Shown: positions 1 to 8,655 of the stretch, piece after piece | Numbering within the stretch: position 1 is the stretch's first letter | Layout: each line of letters starts with the position of its first letter | DNA from: Lachnospiraceae bacterium | Lineage (GTDB): Bacteria > Bacillota > Clostridia > Lachnospirales > Lachnospiraceae | Length of the DNA stretch: 64,000 nt | Direction of reading: 5' to 3' | Assembly (NCBI GenBank): GCA_017437785.1 | Contig: JAFRXH010000062.1 | Location: 1 to 64,000, forward strand | Notes under the pieces: generated by a model | Databases searched by the model: none | Told to the model about the DNA's origin: nothing | Seen by the model: only the letters and a program-made list of their open reading frames with translations | Program-made: the position numbers and the translations under genes

Positions 1-21
1 GTTCGAATCCAGTCACCTCGA
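1..21 (+). tRNA. 3' end of a tRNA, cut by the window edge
   Basis: The first base is the last base of the 5' T-stem. It is followed by the T loop TTCGAAT, the 3' T-stem CCAGT, the 3' acceptor strand CACCTCG and discriminator A at 21. CCA is not encoded. The anticodon lies outside the window, so the isotype cannot be named; the 5' acceptor strand is predicted to be CGAGGTG. A strong terminator follows at once, which supports a transcript end here. Confidence 0.7.
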
Positions 22-29
22 CTGAAGGA

Positions 30-66
30 AACCCCTTAAAGCATAGGCTTTGAGGGGTTTTTCTTT
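30..66 (+). terminator. Rho-independent terminator of the tRNA transcript
   Basis: A 13-bp stem (AACCCCTTAAAGC with GCTTTGAGGGGTT, one T-G wobble) closes an ATAG loop at 43-46 and runs into TTTTCTTTT. Confidence 0.92.
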
Positions 67-134
67 TGTTACGGCTTTTTTTGATATCGCCGATATAAAT
101 GCTTCTGAGCCCTTTACGGCGCCGGCGGGTATGT

Positions 135-163
135 TTCCAAGGTACATATACCTATGCTATAAT
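135..163 (+). promoter_or_regulatory. Candidate extended -10 promoter for the XRE regulator
   Basis: TATAAT at 158-163 is preceded by an extended -10 TG (TATGC-TATAAT). The -35 (TTCCAA, 135-140, 17-bp spacer) is poor. The regulator gene begins 255 bp downstream, so the transcript would have a long leader. An ATATCG-C-CGATAT palindrome at 84-96 lies upstream and could be an operator, but nothing proves it. Confidence 0.5.
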
Positions 164-417
164 AGACGGCGAAAACTGTAGCCTCATTTTATACACCCAA
201 CTCCTGCAACATTTCTTCTTCTGAGATATGATGAGACTGTAAAGAGAACCGCAAAAGGCAATATGAGTTGCTGATCTTTTTATCGAAAGTCGGGAAATGG
301 AGAGTCTCATAATATGAGAAAAGCCTGATTTTAAGGCGATTCGCTGTTTGTGGTAAAGATTTTTTATACTGTGGGGGATAAGCTGAGAGCATAAAAAATC
401 AAAAGGAGGTATCGGAA
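164..417 (+). other. Long, possibly structured leader with no convincing ORF
   Basis: This stretch holds an inverted repeat: ATATGATGAGACT at 226-238 can pair with AGTCTCATAATAT at 303-315 (12 of 13 positions), enclosing about 64 nt. A second small palindrome, CTCATA-A-TATGAG, is at 306-318. ORFs on the minus strand here lack ribosome sites. The region ends with a strong AAAAGGAGGT site for the regulator at 418. Confidence 0.4.
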
Positions 418-909
418 ATGGATACATTAAGAACGGGACAGTTTTTGAAGGAGCTTCGTAAGGAAAAAGGATTCACTCAGGAACAGCTTGGCGAAAAGCT
501 GGGAGTATCCAATAAGACGGTGTCGAGGTGGGAGAACGGGAATTATATGCCGCCCGTGGAGTGCCTCGAGATGCTATCCGATCTGTATGGGATAAGTATG
601 AATGAGATAGTATCCGGAAAGAAACTGGAGCCCGAAGAGTTTGCAGGTGCGGCGGAGGATAACTTAAAGAATGCGCTTGTTCTGTCAGAGCAGGCATATA
701 AAAATACAGAAAAAGGACTCTCCGTAACCATGATAATATCCACGATACTCGCCATACTGATCATAATCCTGCTTCCCACACAAGGACAGAGTATGGTCCG
801 GAGTATCATTTTGGTCATTATGGTAGCAGCATTGGTATTTATCGGGAATACGGTCAATCTTGTAGCTCTTGCAATGAATAAGGAGAGATACGATACAGCG
901 TCGAAATGA
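418..909 (+). CDS. XRE-family transcriptional regulator with membrane tail
   Basis: This 163-residue protein has an N-terminal Cro/C1 helix-turn-helix (about residues 7-61, with FTQEQLGEKLGVSNKTVSRW as the recognition region). A linker and two predicted membrane helices follow (about 103-118 and 127-148). Such HTH-plus-membrane regulators are common in clostridia and usually control nearby genes; the target here is unknown. The start has AAAAGGAGG eight bases upstream. Two hairpins follow the stop, so it is probably a single-gene transcript. Confidence 0.85.
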   Translation: MDTLRTGQFLKELRKEKGFTQEQLGEKLGVSNKTVSRWENGNYMPPVECLEMLSDLYGISMNEIVSGKKLEPEEFAGAAEDNLKNALVLSEQAYKNTEKGLSVTMIISTILAILIIILLPTQGQSMVRSIILVIMVAALVFIGNTVNLVALAMNKERYDTASK

Positions 910-941
910 CCGGCAGAGAACATTTCTTGAAATATCTGTTG

Positions 942-997
942 AGCCTGAAAGCATACAGGCTATGAAGGAGGGCTGTCACAGACAGCCCCTTTCATTT
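942..997 (+). terminator. Two hairpins ending the regulator transcript
   Basis: A first hairpin, AGCCTG/CAGGCT, occupies 942-961. A second, GGGCTGT-CACAG-ACAGCCC, occupies 970-988 and is followed by CTTTCATTT. The second is the likely terminator. Because it overlaps the longest possible start of the next ORF (962), it argues for a later start of that gene. Confidence 0.65.
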
Positions 998-1087
998 GTG
1001 CGGAGGAAGTGTTATCATTTTAAGGCAAAGAGGACAGAGCAGAGGGGGTATCCTGATCGCGATAGTTTAAGGATTTATCAGTGGAGG

Positions 1088-1393
1088 ATGATGGTGGAAA
1101 GATCTGAATGGACCCGGGCAAAGGATTCGCTGGTGCGAAGCATAACGGATCTGGGGTTTGCGAAAGAACTGGGAGATGAGATAGCAAAGAATCTGGGCAG
1201 TCCCAAAGCGATGCAGCGTATGGAGGCCTATCTTAAGTATGTTAAACCATCTAAAATAGAGATGGTAGTGGATGAGATGCTGGCTATACGGAGCGACATA
1301 GATAACTGGCATGATAAGAAAGCGGCAGAAGAGGCAAACGCAAGATACAACGAGCTTCTTTATTACGGCCTGGAGCAGGAGGAAGGATCATGA
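1088..1393 (+). CDS. Small conserved hypothetical protein
   Basis: The product is about 101 residues, soluble and helical, with no known catalytic motif. Its C-terminal part (SPKAMQRMEAYLKYVKP, then VDEMLAIRSDID) resembles a short conserved clostridial family that I cannot name with confidence. The frame is open from 962, but that start lies in a terminator. GGAGG at 1083-1087 fits starts at 1091 or GTG 1094 better, so the first codon is uncertain by a few bases. It overlaps the lipoprotein gene by ATGA, so the two are translationally coupled. Confidence 0.6.
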   Translation: MMVERSEWTRAKDSLVRSITDLGFAKELGDEIAKNLGSPKAMQRMEAYLKYVKPSKIEMVVDEMLAIRSDIDNWHDKKAAEEANARYNELLYYGLEQEEGS

Positions 1394-2397
1394 GCTGTAA
1401 AAAACTTGTTATGATGGGAATACTGGCAGCAGCCATACTGACAGCATGCACAGAGGAAAAACCGCAGCAGGGCCGCGGACCTTATGCGGCAGAGGAAGAG
1501 AAGGAGCCCACAGCTGCTCCTGTTTCTGCGCCTACGGAGATACCGGCCGAACCCACTGTGATCGTTGAGCCGCCTGAAATAGTATATGAGGATATGGAGA
1601 TCACGATCAGAGACTATAGGCTTGAGGCTGAAGACAGGGGAAAAAATGGAGATTATGAGTTCCCTTATGCATATACCGTATATCAGCAGCTGGAATTAAG
1701 TGATACATCAAAAGACCAATGGCCGGATCTTGCGAGAGAACTGGATTATGAGAATCAGAGGATATATGAGAATGCTCTGACTGAATTTGCAGATTCATAC
1801 GAATGGGCAACTCAGATGGATGACAGTATCAGACTATCCGAAAACTGCTGCGAAGCCGATGTATACGTACTGCGTGCGGATGAGAGAATGCTATGCTACT
1901 GTACCAATTATTATGCAATGTATAACGGACCGCATCCTACGATGTGGAGCAGCTGTACATGCTTTGACCCGCAGGACGGAAAGAAGCTTGAGTTTTCGGA
2001 TGTCATAACTGAAAGCGATCCGGTAAAGCTGAGCGGTATTATATGGGACAATCTGATCGGAGAAGCCCTTGGGGAGGATTATGAGTTTGATGATGTGCAG
2101 GAAAAAACTATCAGGGAAAAGATAGAGAGCCTGGTTGTTAACGATGAACTGGTATGGGGCATGGATGATAAGGCCCTGCTCATATTCTTTGATTCCGATA
2201 TGCTGATGTCATACGCTTATGGCCCTTTCTCCGCTACAATTAATATAGAAGATTATCCCGGTCTGGTGAATGAATGGTATCTTCCGCAGGAATGCTCTCC
2301 CGTAGGCGCACGCGTGACCAAAACCGACTGCGGAACTACGATCTGTGATCTGGCAGAGATCCTTGAACTGACAGGAGACCTTACGTGGGAGGAATAG
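1390..2397 (+). CDS. Lipoprotein with DUF3298/RsiV-like domain
   Basis: The 335-residue product has a type II signal peptide with lipobox LTAC (Cys20). A Pro/Glu/Ala-rich spacer (about 21-65) is followed by a globular domain with the tyrosine-rich DUF3298-type signature (YYAMYNGPHPTMW, then FDPQDGKKLEFSDVI). DUF3298/DUF4163 domains occur in anti-sigma factors such as RsiV and in lysozyme-binding or unassigned lipoproteins. Only the extracytoplasmic part is present here, so it is not itself an anti-sigma factor. Its start overlaps the preceding stop (ATGA). Confidence 0.75.
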   Translation: MSCKKLVMMGILAAAILTACTEEKPQQGRGPYAAEEEKEPTAAPVSAPTEIPAEPTVIVEPPEIVYEDMEITIRDYRLEAEDRGKNGDYEFPYAYTVYQQLELSDTSKDQWPDLARELDYENQRIYENALTEFADSYEWATQMDDSIRLSENCCEADVYVLRADERMLCYCTNYYAMYNGPHPTMWSSCTCFDPQDGKKLEFSDVITESDPVKLSGIIWDNLIGEALGEDYEFDDVQEKTIREKIESLVVNDELVWGMDDKALLIFFDSDMLMSYAYGPFSATINIEDYPGLVNEWYLPQECSPVGARVTKTDCGTTICDLAEILELTGDLTWEE

Positions 2398-2414
2398 CAG
2401 GCGCCTTCTTTAAC

Positions 2415-2443
2415 TTGACGTGTCAGGGCTTATGAATTATAAT
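2415..2443 (+). promoter_or_regulatory. Sigma-A promoter for the yicC-cinA operon
   Basis: TTGACG at 2415-2420 and TATAAT at 2438-2443 are separated by exactly 17 bp, giving a start near 2450. The leader to the yicC start is about 30 nt. Confidence 0.85.
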
Positions 2444-2479
2444 TGGCTTTGTATGTTTAGATAACACATGGGGGTTGAA

Positions 2480-3358
2480 ATGATAAGAAGTATGACCGGC
2501 TTCGGCCGATATGAACTTGAGGCGCATGAACGCAGGATAAATGTGGAGATCAAGGCGGTAAACCACCGTTATCTGGATCTGTCCATAAAGATGCCGCGCA
2601 GCTTTAATGTGTTTGAATCAAAGATCCGTAATGTTATAAGAGAATATATCGAACGCGGAAAGACAGACATCTATATAAGCTGTGAGGAGCTGGGCGAGGA
2701 ACGTTTAAGCCTTAAATATAACAGGGAACTGGCTAAAGGCTATCTTACATATTTAAAAGAGATGGCGGAAGAGTTCGGCCTCGAAAACGAAACAAGAGCA
2801 TCAACGCTTGCACGTTTCCCGGAAGTATTTACCATGGAGCAGGAAGAGGGCGATGAGGCCGAGATCTGGCAGGACCTGGAGCAGGCATTAAGAGCTGCTG
2901 CAGAAGCGTTTAAGGCCAGCCGTGAGCATGAAGGGGAGCTGCTCAAGCAGGATCTTCTGGAAAAACTCGATATAATGAAGGATGCTCAGTCTGTAATAGA
3001 AGAGCGCATGCCCCAGCTGATAGGTGAATACCGCGAGAGGCTGCGTACAAAGCTCATGGAAGTACTTGCGGACAATGCCATAGATGAGAACCGTATCGTA
3101 ACGGAAGCGACCATTTACGCGGACAAGATCTGTGTGGATGAGGAGATGGTGAGGTTAAAGAGCCATATCACCGCTATGAAGGCGGAGCTTGAAAAGGGCG
3201 GCGCAGTAGGCAGAAAGCTGGATTTCCTGGCTCAGGAGATGAACAGGGAGGCGAATACGACCTTATCAAAATCCAGCGATTTAAGCGTGGCGGATGCTGC
3301 CATTGAACTTAAAACCATGATCGAAAAGATCCGTGAACAGGTACAGAATCTGGAGTAG
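2480..3358 (+). CDS. yicC: YicC family endoribonuclease
   Basis: The product (292 residues from ATG 2480) begins MIRSMTGFGR, the family signature, and has the N-terminal YicC_N region (about 1-155) and the C-terminal DUF1732 region (about 205-292, ending LKTMIEKIREQVQNLE). An in-frame ATG at 2468 exists, but GGGGGT lies six bases before 2480, so 2480 is preferred. YicC homologues cleave RNA and affect stationary-phase survival. It heads the cluster yicC-remA-gmk-rpoZ, which is conserved in clostridia. Confidence 0.92.
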   Translation: MIRSMTGFGRYELEAHERRINVEIKAVNHRYLDLSIKMPRSFNVFESKIRNVIREYIERGKTDIYISCEELGEERLSLKYNRELAKGYLTYLKEMAEEFGLENETRASTLARFPEVFTMEQEEGDEAEIWQDLEQALRAAAEAFKASREHEGELLKQDLLEKLDIMKDAQSVIEERMPQLIGEYRERLRTKLMEVLADNAIDENRIVTEATIYADKICVDEEMVRLKSHITAMKAELEKGGAVGRKLDFLAQEMNREANTTLSKSSDLSVADAAIELKTMIEKIREQVQNLE

Positions 3359-3360
3359 AG

Positions 3361-3627
3361 ATGTCTAAGCTGATACATATAGGTTTCGGGAACGTGGTCA
3401 ATGAAGATAAGATAGTGGCTATAGTTCATCCCGATGCCGCACCCATCAAGCGTCTGGTGTCCCATGCCAGGGAGACGAATACCGTAGTGGATGCGACCCA
3501 GGGCAGGAAGACCAAATCGGTCATAGTAATGGAAGGGCAGCAGCTTGTACTTTCCGCACTGCTTCCGGAAACGATTTTCGGCAGGGCTAAAAAGCCCGGT
3601 GAAACAGCGGAAGATGCTGATGAGTAG
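3361..3627 (+). CDS. remA: RemA/DUF370 DNA-binding regulator
   Basis: The 88-residue product matches the RemA family across its length (LIHIGFGNVVNEDKIVAIV, the basic RGRKTKSV-type turn, and a C-terminal LSALLPETI segment). In Bacillus subtilis RemA oligomerises, wraps DNA and activates matrix and osmoprotection genes. It starts two bases after the yicC stop. Target genes cannot be read from this sequence. Confidence 0.9.
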   Translation: MSKLIHIGFGNVVNEDKIVAIVHPDAAPIKRLVSHARETNTVVDATQGRKTKSVIVMEGQQLVLSALLPETIFGRAKKPGETAEDADE

Positions 3628-3640
3628 CAGGAGGGATCAA

Positions 3641-4273
3641 ATGGAGCGTAAAGGTATCCTGGTAGTGATATCCGGCTTTGCCGGCGCGGGAAAAGGGACT
3701 ATAGTTAAAGGTCTTATGGAGAGATATGACGATTACGCGCTTTCGGTATCCATGACTACGCGCAAACCGCGTCCCGGAGAGGAAGACGGTAAGGCATATT
3801 TCTTTGTCGATAAGCAGAAATTTGAGGAGACGATTGCTGCCGGAGGCCTTATAGAATACGCACAGTATTGTGATAATTATTACGGGACGCCCAGGGCATA
3901 TGTGGAAGAACAGCTCGCAAAAGGGAAAGATGTGATCCTTGAGATAGAGATCCAGGGAGCACTTCAGATAAGAAAGATATTCCCGACGGCGCTTCTTATA
4001 TTTGTAACGCCGCCCAGTGCGCAGATCCTGAAAGAGAGGCTTTTGGGCAGGGGCACAGAGACACCCGAGGTGGTAAAGCAGCGTATGGACAGAGCTGCGC
4101 AGGAAGCCGACGGTATGGGCGAATACGATTACATATTGGTAAATGATACGGTCGATAAGGCTATAAGCGATGCTCATGCGATAATAACCGCAGCACACGC
4201 AAGGCCCTCACGCAATACGGCACTCATGAAGTCGATCAACGACGCGCTTGATAAGATGGCAGAGGAAAAATAA
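3641..4273 (+). CDS. gmk: Guanylate kinase
   Basis: This 210-residue enzyme phosphorylates GMP to GDP with ATP. The P-loop is GFAGAGKGT (about 11-19), the GMP-binding region has SVSMTTRKPRPGE and the YGTPRAYVE segment, and the lid contains RLLGRGTETPEVVKQR. The frame is open further upstream within remA, but GGAGGG at 3630-3635 fixes the start at 3641. The second position of the usual GPSGxGK loop is Phe-Ala rather than Pro-Ser, a tolerated variation. Confidence 0.95.
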   Translation: MERKGILVVISGFAGAGKGTIVKGLMERYDDYALSVSMTTRKPRPGEEDGKAYFFVDKQKFEETIAAGGLIEYAQYCDNYYGTPRAYVEEQLAKGKDVILEIEIQGALQIRKIFPTALLIFVTPPSAQILKERLLGRGTETPEVVKQRMDRAAQEADGMGEYDYILVNDTVDKAISDAHAIITAAHARPSRNTALMKSINDALDKMAEEK

Positions 4274-4356
4274 TGCCGTCCCAAATGAGCGCGGCGACGA
4301 AGAAACTTTTACAGGCAAACAATATAATTATTTATATATTAGGGAGGAAAACGACT

Positions 4357-4629
4357 ATGATGCTTCAGCCTTCATACACGGATCTGATGGAAGTGGTAAA
4401 TCAGAGGAAAATAGGCCAGGATGATACGGAGGAGAGCAGCGAGAATGCGGTAGTTAATTCACGTTACTCCATCGTTATGGCTACAGCTAAAAGAGCAAGA
4501 CAGATAGTAGCAGGGGATATCCCGCTGGTAAGCTCTGTTGCTAAAGACGGAAAGAGCAAAAAGCCCCTTTCCATGGCAGTGGAAGAGCTGTACGGTTCAA
4601 AGATACGCATATTGGGCTCTGAGGAGTAA
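4357..4629 (+). CDS. rpoZ: RNA polymerase omega subunit
   Basis: The 90-residue product starts MMLQPSYTDLMEVV and carries the omega core SRYSIVMATAKRARQI, which folds over the beta-prime C-terminus. AGGGAGG at 4341-4347 selects the ATG pair at 4357/4360 over an upstream in-frame ATG at 4273. Its place directly after gmk is the standard clostridial order. Confidence 0.93.
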   Translation: MMLQPSYTDLMEVVNQRKIGQDDTEESSENAVVNSRYSIVMATAKRARQIVAGDIPLVSSVAKDGKSKKPLSMAVEELYGSKIRILGSEE

Positions 4630-4637
4630 AAAGATTT

Positions 4638-5972
4638 ATGGAACGGCAGGTTAAGGTGCTGCTGCGTTCCCTGGGATGTGATAAGAACCTGGTGGACGCA
4701 GAGATGATGCTGGGACTTTTGACTGAGGCGGGCTTTGAGCTCACCGATGATGAGTCGCAGGCGGAAGCAGTGATCGTAAACACCTGCTGTTTTATTATGG
4801 ATGCAAAGCAGGAAAGCATAGACTGTCTTATAGAGTACGGCAGATTAAAAGAAGAAGGCCGTTGCCGTGCGCTGATCGCAGCGGGATGTCTGGCACAGCG
4901 TTATGCTAAAGAGATCCATGAGGAGATCCCCGAAGTTGATGCAGTAGTCGGTACGGCATCATTTGATCATATCGCTGAGGTGCTCAGATCCTGTCTTGAC
5001 AAGGCGCCCAAGGACAGCCTTGAAGATATGTCGAGGGCGGTATACGGAAAAAGACGCATACTTTCCACCGGCGGACACTATGCACACCTTAAGATAGCGG
5101 AGGGTTGTGATAAGCGCTGTACTTACTGTGCCATACCATCTTTCAGGGGGCATTACAGAAGTGTTCCCATGGAAGTGCTTCTTGAGGAGGCCAAAACCCT
5201 GGTTGACGGAGGAGTAAGGGAACTGATACTGGTCGCACAGGAGACCACCCGTTACGGGATCGATCTGTATGGGAAAAAATCCCTGAGCAGACTGATAAAA
5301 GAGCTTTGCAGGATAGAGGAGCTTAAGTGGATACGTATTTTATATTGTTATCCCGAAGAGCTTGATGATGAGCTGATAAATACCATCGCAACAGAGCCTA
5401 AGGTATGCCATTATCTGGATATGCCCATTCAGCACAGCGAGGACCGTATACTTAAGCTGATGGGGCGTGCCGCCACCAAGGACGGGCTTAAGAAAACAAT
5501 AGCCACACTCAGGGAACGCATACCGGATATATGTATAAGGACTACGCTGATCACCGGCTTCCCGACGGAGACTGATGAAGAGGCGCGTGCGCTTAGGGAT
5601 TTTGTCGATGAGATGGGATTTGACCGGCTGGGCGTATTTGCATATTCGCCGGAAGAAAATACTCCGGCAGCAGACATGCCGGGACAGATAGATGAAGAAG
5701 TTAAGAACGCGCGCAGGGATGAGATCATGGCCCTGCAGCAGGAGATAGCCTTTGAGCAGGCTGCCGGCCTCAGAGGGGAAGTGCTTGAGTGTATCGTTGA
5801 GGGCAGTATTCCGGATGAGCATGTGCTGGTACTGAGGAGTTACCGTGATGCACCGGAAGTGGACGGATATGTATTCGTTGATACCGGCAGCGAGTATATG
5901 AGCGGTTCCATCCTGAAAGTTAAGATAAACGGCAGCGAAGAATATGACCTGATCGGAGAGATAACGGAGTGA
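4638..5972 (+). CDS. rimO: Ribosomal protein S12 methylthiotransferase RimO
   Basis: This 444-residue radical-SAM enzyme methylthiolates an Asp of ribosomal protein S12. The N-terminal UPF0004 domain has the signature SLGCDKNLVDAEMM and cluster cysteines C14, C50 and C84. The SAM cluster motif CxxxCxxC is C157-C161-C164. A C-terminal TRAM domain covers about 380-444. The GCDKNLVD signature distinguishes RimO from MiaB. It overlaps pgsA by four bases. Confidence 0.95.
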   Translation: MERQVKVLLRSLGCDKNLVDAEMMLGLLTEAGFELTDDESQAEAVIVNTCCFIMDAKQESIDCLIEYGRLKEEGRCRALIAAGCLAQRYAKEIHEEIPEVDAVVGTASFDHIAEVLRSCLDKAPKDSLEDMSRAVYGKRRILSTGGHYAHLKIAEGCDKRCTYCAIPSFRGHYRSVPMEVLLEEAKTLVDGGVRELILVAQETTRYGIDLYGKKSLSRLIKELCRIEELKWIRILYCYPEELDDELINTIATEPKVCHYLDMPIQHSEDRILKLMGRAATKDGLKKTIATLRERIPDICIRTTLITGFPTETDEEARALRDFVDEMGFDRLGVFAYSPEENTPAADMPGQIDEEVKNARRDEIMALQQEIAFEQAAGLRGEVLECIVEGSIPDEHVLVLRSYRDAPEVDGYVFVDTGSEYMSGSILKVKINGSEEYDLIGEITE

Positions 5973-6511
5973 AGATGAATCTTCCAAATAAACTGACTAT
6001 ATTAAGAGTCTTACTTATACCTTTTTATATTTTTTTCCTGATGACGGATGTGGCGGGAGGCGCCTCAAAATGGATAGCCCTCGCCATTTTTGTTGTTGCG
6101 TCACTGACGGATTTTCTGGACGGCTACATTGCCAGAAAGTACAAGCTGATAACCAATTTCGGCAAGTTCATGGATCCGCTGGCAGATAAGCTTCTGGTAT
6201 GCTCGGCGATGATCTGTTTTGTGGAACTGGGGCGTATGCCTTCGTGGATAGTGGTGATCATAATCGCAAGGGAATTTGTGATAAGCGGATTCCGCCTCAT
6301 AGCAGTGGAACAGGGCAGGGTTATAGCTGCCGGATGGTGGGGCAAGTTTAAAACGGCTTTTACCATGTTCATGGTGATAGCAATGACTGTCAATATAAAA
6401 GAGATCGAAATAGTGACTATAGTGCTGATGTATATCTCACTTGCACTGACATTGATCTCGCTGGTAGATTATCTGTATAAAAACCGTGATGTGCTGAAAG
6501 AAGGAGAATAA
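5969..6511 (+). CDS. pgsA: CDP-diacylglycerol-glycerol-3-phosphate phosphatidyltransferase
   Basis: The 180-residue integral membrane enzyme makes phosphatidylglycerol phosphate. The CDP-alcohol phosphotransferase motif is intact (DGYIAR, then G and D residues in NFGKFMDPLADK), with four to five predicted membrane helices around it. The start is GTG 5969, overlapping the rimO stop; ATG 5975 is the alternative. Confidence 0.94.
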   Translation: MKMNLPNKLTILRVLLIPFYIFFLMTDVAGGASKWIALAIFVVASLTDFLDGYIARKYKLITNFGKFMDPLADKLLVCSAMICFVELGRMPSWIVVIIIAREFVISGFRLIAVEQGRVIAAGWWGKFKTAFTMFMVIAMTVNIKEIEIVTIVLMYISLALTLISLVDYLYKNRDVLKEGE

Positions 6512-6512
6512 G

Positions 6513-7826
6513 ATGACCGCTGAAACGCTGTGTATCGGAACGGAGATCCTGCTGGGTAATATCGTAAATACAAATGCGGCATATCTTGCTGCGGAGTACG
6601 CAAAGCTCGGTATCTCATCATATTACCAGACTGTGGTGGGGGATAACGCCGAGCGCATTAAGGAATGTGTGAGTACTGCCCTTGGCAGATCGGATCTTTT
6701 AGTCATCAGCGGAGGTCTTGGGCCTACGCAGGATGATATCACTAAAGAAGTGGTATCGGAAATGCTGGGACGAAAAATGAATATTGACGAGACCAGCTTA
6801 AAGAATATCAAGCTGTTTTTTGACAGGCGCGGAAAAAAGATGAGTGCAAATAACAAGCGACAGGCGATGATACCCGAGGGGGCGCGGATCATAGACAATA
6901 ACAACGGTCTGGCACCCGGAGTACTTATAAACTTAAGCGGCAAAGAAGCGGCAAAGTTCGGAAAGAGTGCAAAGGATGCACCTATGATACTGATGCTTCC
7001 GGGGCCGCCTGCAGAGCTTACGGCTATGTGGGAATCGCAGGTTGCGGGCATACTCCAGAAATACACGGGACAGGTCATCTATTCGGCTATGGTAAAGGTC
7101 TGCGGAAGGGCGGAGAGCGAGGTCGCCGAGATCCTGGATGATCTTATCAGCAGTAAAAGCGAGGTTACCGTGGCTCCCTATGCCAAGACCGGCGAGGTAC
7201 ATCTGCGTATAACCGCAAGTGCCGAAGATGAAAAGAGTGCAAAAAAACTTGTTAAACCGCTTGTTAAGGAGATCAAGAACAGGCTTGGTGACAGCGTATA
7301 TACGACGCAGGAGGAAACAAGCCTTGAGCAGGCGGTGGTCGAACTGCTGCTGGCAAACGAGCTTACCGTCACAACTGCGGAATCCTGTACCGGCGGTCTG
7401 ATCGCGGGAAGGCTCATAAATGTGCCGGGCGTATCGGAGATATTCAAATCGGGATATATCACATATTCGAATAAAGCAAAGAGAAAGATAATAGGCGTAA
7501 AGCGTAAGAGCCTTGAAAAGTATGGTGCAGTGAGCGCACAGGTGGTCAAGGAGATGGCTGAAGGCGCAGCGTTTTATTCAAAGGCCGATGTGGCTGTGGC
7601 TGTATCCGGTATAGCCGGACCTGACGGAGGTACGCCCGAGAAGCCGGTAGGCCTGGTATATATCGCAGTGAACGTATGCGGACAGGTAACCGTCAAAGAT
7701 TATCATTTTAACGGCAACCGCGCTAAAGTGCGTAACAGCGCCGTTGCGTCGGCACTGATACTTATGAGGCAGTGTATACTGGAGTATTACAGCAGACTGA
7801 CATTCGGGGATAAGGTTAATGAGTGA
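6513..7826 (+). CDS. cinA: CinA: MoaB-like domain plus NMN deamidase
   Basis: The 437-residue product has the COG1058/MoaB-like N-terminal domain (GTEILLGNIVNTNAAYL, SGGLGPTQDDITKE) and a C-terminal nicotinamide-nucleotide amidase domain (TTAESCTGGLIAGRL, then AVSGIAGPDGGTP). In Gram-positive bacteria cinA normally sits directly before recA and is often competence- or damage-linked. Here it ends inside the start of rfbF (8-bp overlap), and recA is 15.7 kb away. Confidence 0.94.
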   Translation: MTAETLCIGTEILLGNIVNTNAAYLAAEYAKLGISSYYQTVVGDNAERIKECVSTALGRSDLLVISGGLGPTQDDITKEVVSEMLGRKMNIDETSLKNIKLFFDRRGKKMSANNKRQAMIPEGARIIDNNNGLAPGVLINLSGKEAAKFGKSAKDAPMILMLPGPPAELTAMWESQVAGILQKYTGQVIYSAMVKVCGRAESEVAEILDDLISSKSEVTVAPYAKTGEVHLRITASAEDEKSAKKLVKPLVKEIKNRLGDSVYTTQEETSLEQAVVELLLANELTVTTAESCTGGLIAGRLINVPGVSEIFKSGYITYSNKAKRKIIGVKRKSLEKYGAVSAQVVKEMAEGAAFYSKADVAVAVSGIAGPDGGTPEKPVGLVYIAVNVCGQVTVKDYHFNGNRAKVRNSAVASALILMRQCILEYYSRLTFGDKVNE

Positions 7827-8616
7827 GAATATGAAGGTGGTGATCCTGGCCGGCGGATACGGGACCAGGATAAGTGAGGAGAGTCATTTAAAACCCAAGC
7901 CGATGATAGAGATAGGTGGCAAGCCTATTCTATGGCATATCATGAAGGAGTATTCTTATCACGGCTTTAACGACTTCATCATCTGTGCCGGTTATAAGCA
8001 GCATGTGATAAAGGAGTGGTTTGCCAATTATTATCTGCACAATTCCGATGTGACCTTTGATTTTACCGATGGCGGTAAAATGGAGGTCCATACCAATGTG
8101 GCCGAGCCCTGGAAGGTAACTATAGTGGATACCGGGCTTGATACGATGACAGGCGGACGAATCAGGCGTATACGTCCGTATGTGGGCGATCACAGCTTCT
8201 TTATGACCTACGGTGACGGGGTCAGCGATCTGGATATCAATAAGCTTCTTGAGTATCATCGTGAAAAAGGAAAGATAGCAACGCTTACAGCCGTGGCCAT
8301 AGGCCAGCGTTTTGGCGTACTGGATATAGAGGAAGAGAGCAGTACTGTCAGCAGCTTCCGCGAGAAGGACGTGGAGGATTCATCCCGTATCAATGTGGGG
8401 TATATGGTATTTGAACCTGCGATATTTGATTATATCGATGGTGATGAGACGGTACTCGAAAAGGATACCTTAAACCGTCTGGCAGCAGAGGGTCAGCTTC
8501 AGGCATACCGTTATGACGGCTATTGGGGATGTATGGATACCAAGCGTGAGATGGAGAAGCTTGATAAGATGGTAAATGAAGGCAATGCACCATGGATGAA
8601 ATGGGAGCAGATCTGA
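7819..8616 (+). CDS. rfbF: Glucose-1-phosphate cytidylyltransferase
   Basis: This 265-residue enzyme makes CDP-glucose, the first committed step to CDP-dideoxyhexoses. The nucleotidyltransferase loop LAGGYGTRISEESHLKPKPM is intact, followed by the RfbF-type DGGKMEVH and YGDGVSDLDI segments. The start at 7819 lies within cinA. ATG 7831 gives the shorter MKVVILAGG beginning and is equally possible. Partners rfbH and rfbG lie at the far end of the island, which is an unusual separation. Confidence 0.9.
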   Translation: MSENMKVVILAGGYGTRISEESHLKPKPMIEIGGKPILWHIMKEYSYHGFNDFIICAGYKQHVIKEWFANYYLHNSDVTFDFTDGGKMEVHTNVAEPWKVTIVDTGLDTMTGGRIRRIRPYVGDHSFFMTYGDGVSDLDINKLLEYHREKGKIATLTAVAIGQRFGVLDIEEESSTVSSFREKDVEDSSRINVGYMVFEPAIFDYIDGDETVLEKDTLNRLAAEGQLQAYRYDGYWGCMDTKREMEKLDKMVNEGNAPWMKWEQI

Positions 8617-8655
8617 GAAAACGGGATCGGTTGTTTAAATGACAAAGGGGGGAGC

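Noticed and set aside
152-427. Minus-strand ORF of 91 residues (and a nested 67-residue one) upstream of the XRE gene
   Set aside because: No ribosome site, odd composition, and it overlaps the regulator's promoter leader. The inverted repeats explain the region better.
543-923. Minus-strand ORF of 126 residues over the XRE gene
   Set aside because: It is a mirror frame of a clear HTH protein and has no ribosome site or family features.
3587-4198. Minus-strand ORF of 203 residues opposite gmk
   Set aside because: gmk is unmistakable on the plus strand; the opposite frame is open by codon bias and has no recognisable protein features.
5340-5987. Minus-strand ORF of 215 residues opposite rimO
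   Set aside because: It is a shadow of rimO with no ribosome site, domain or promoter.
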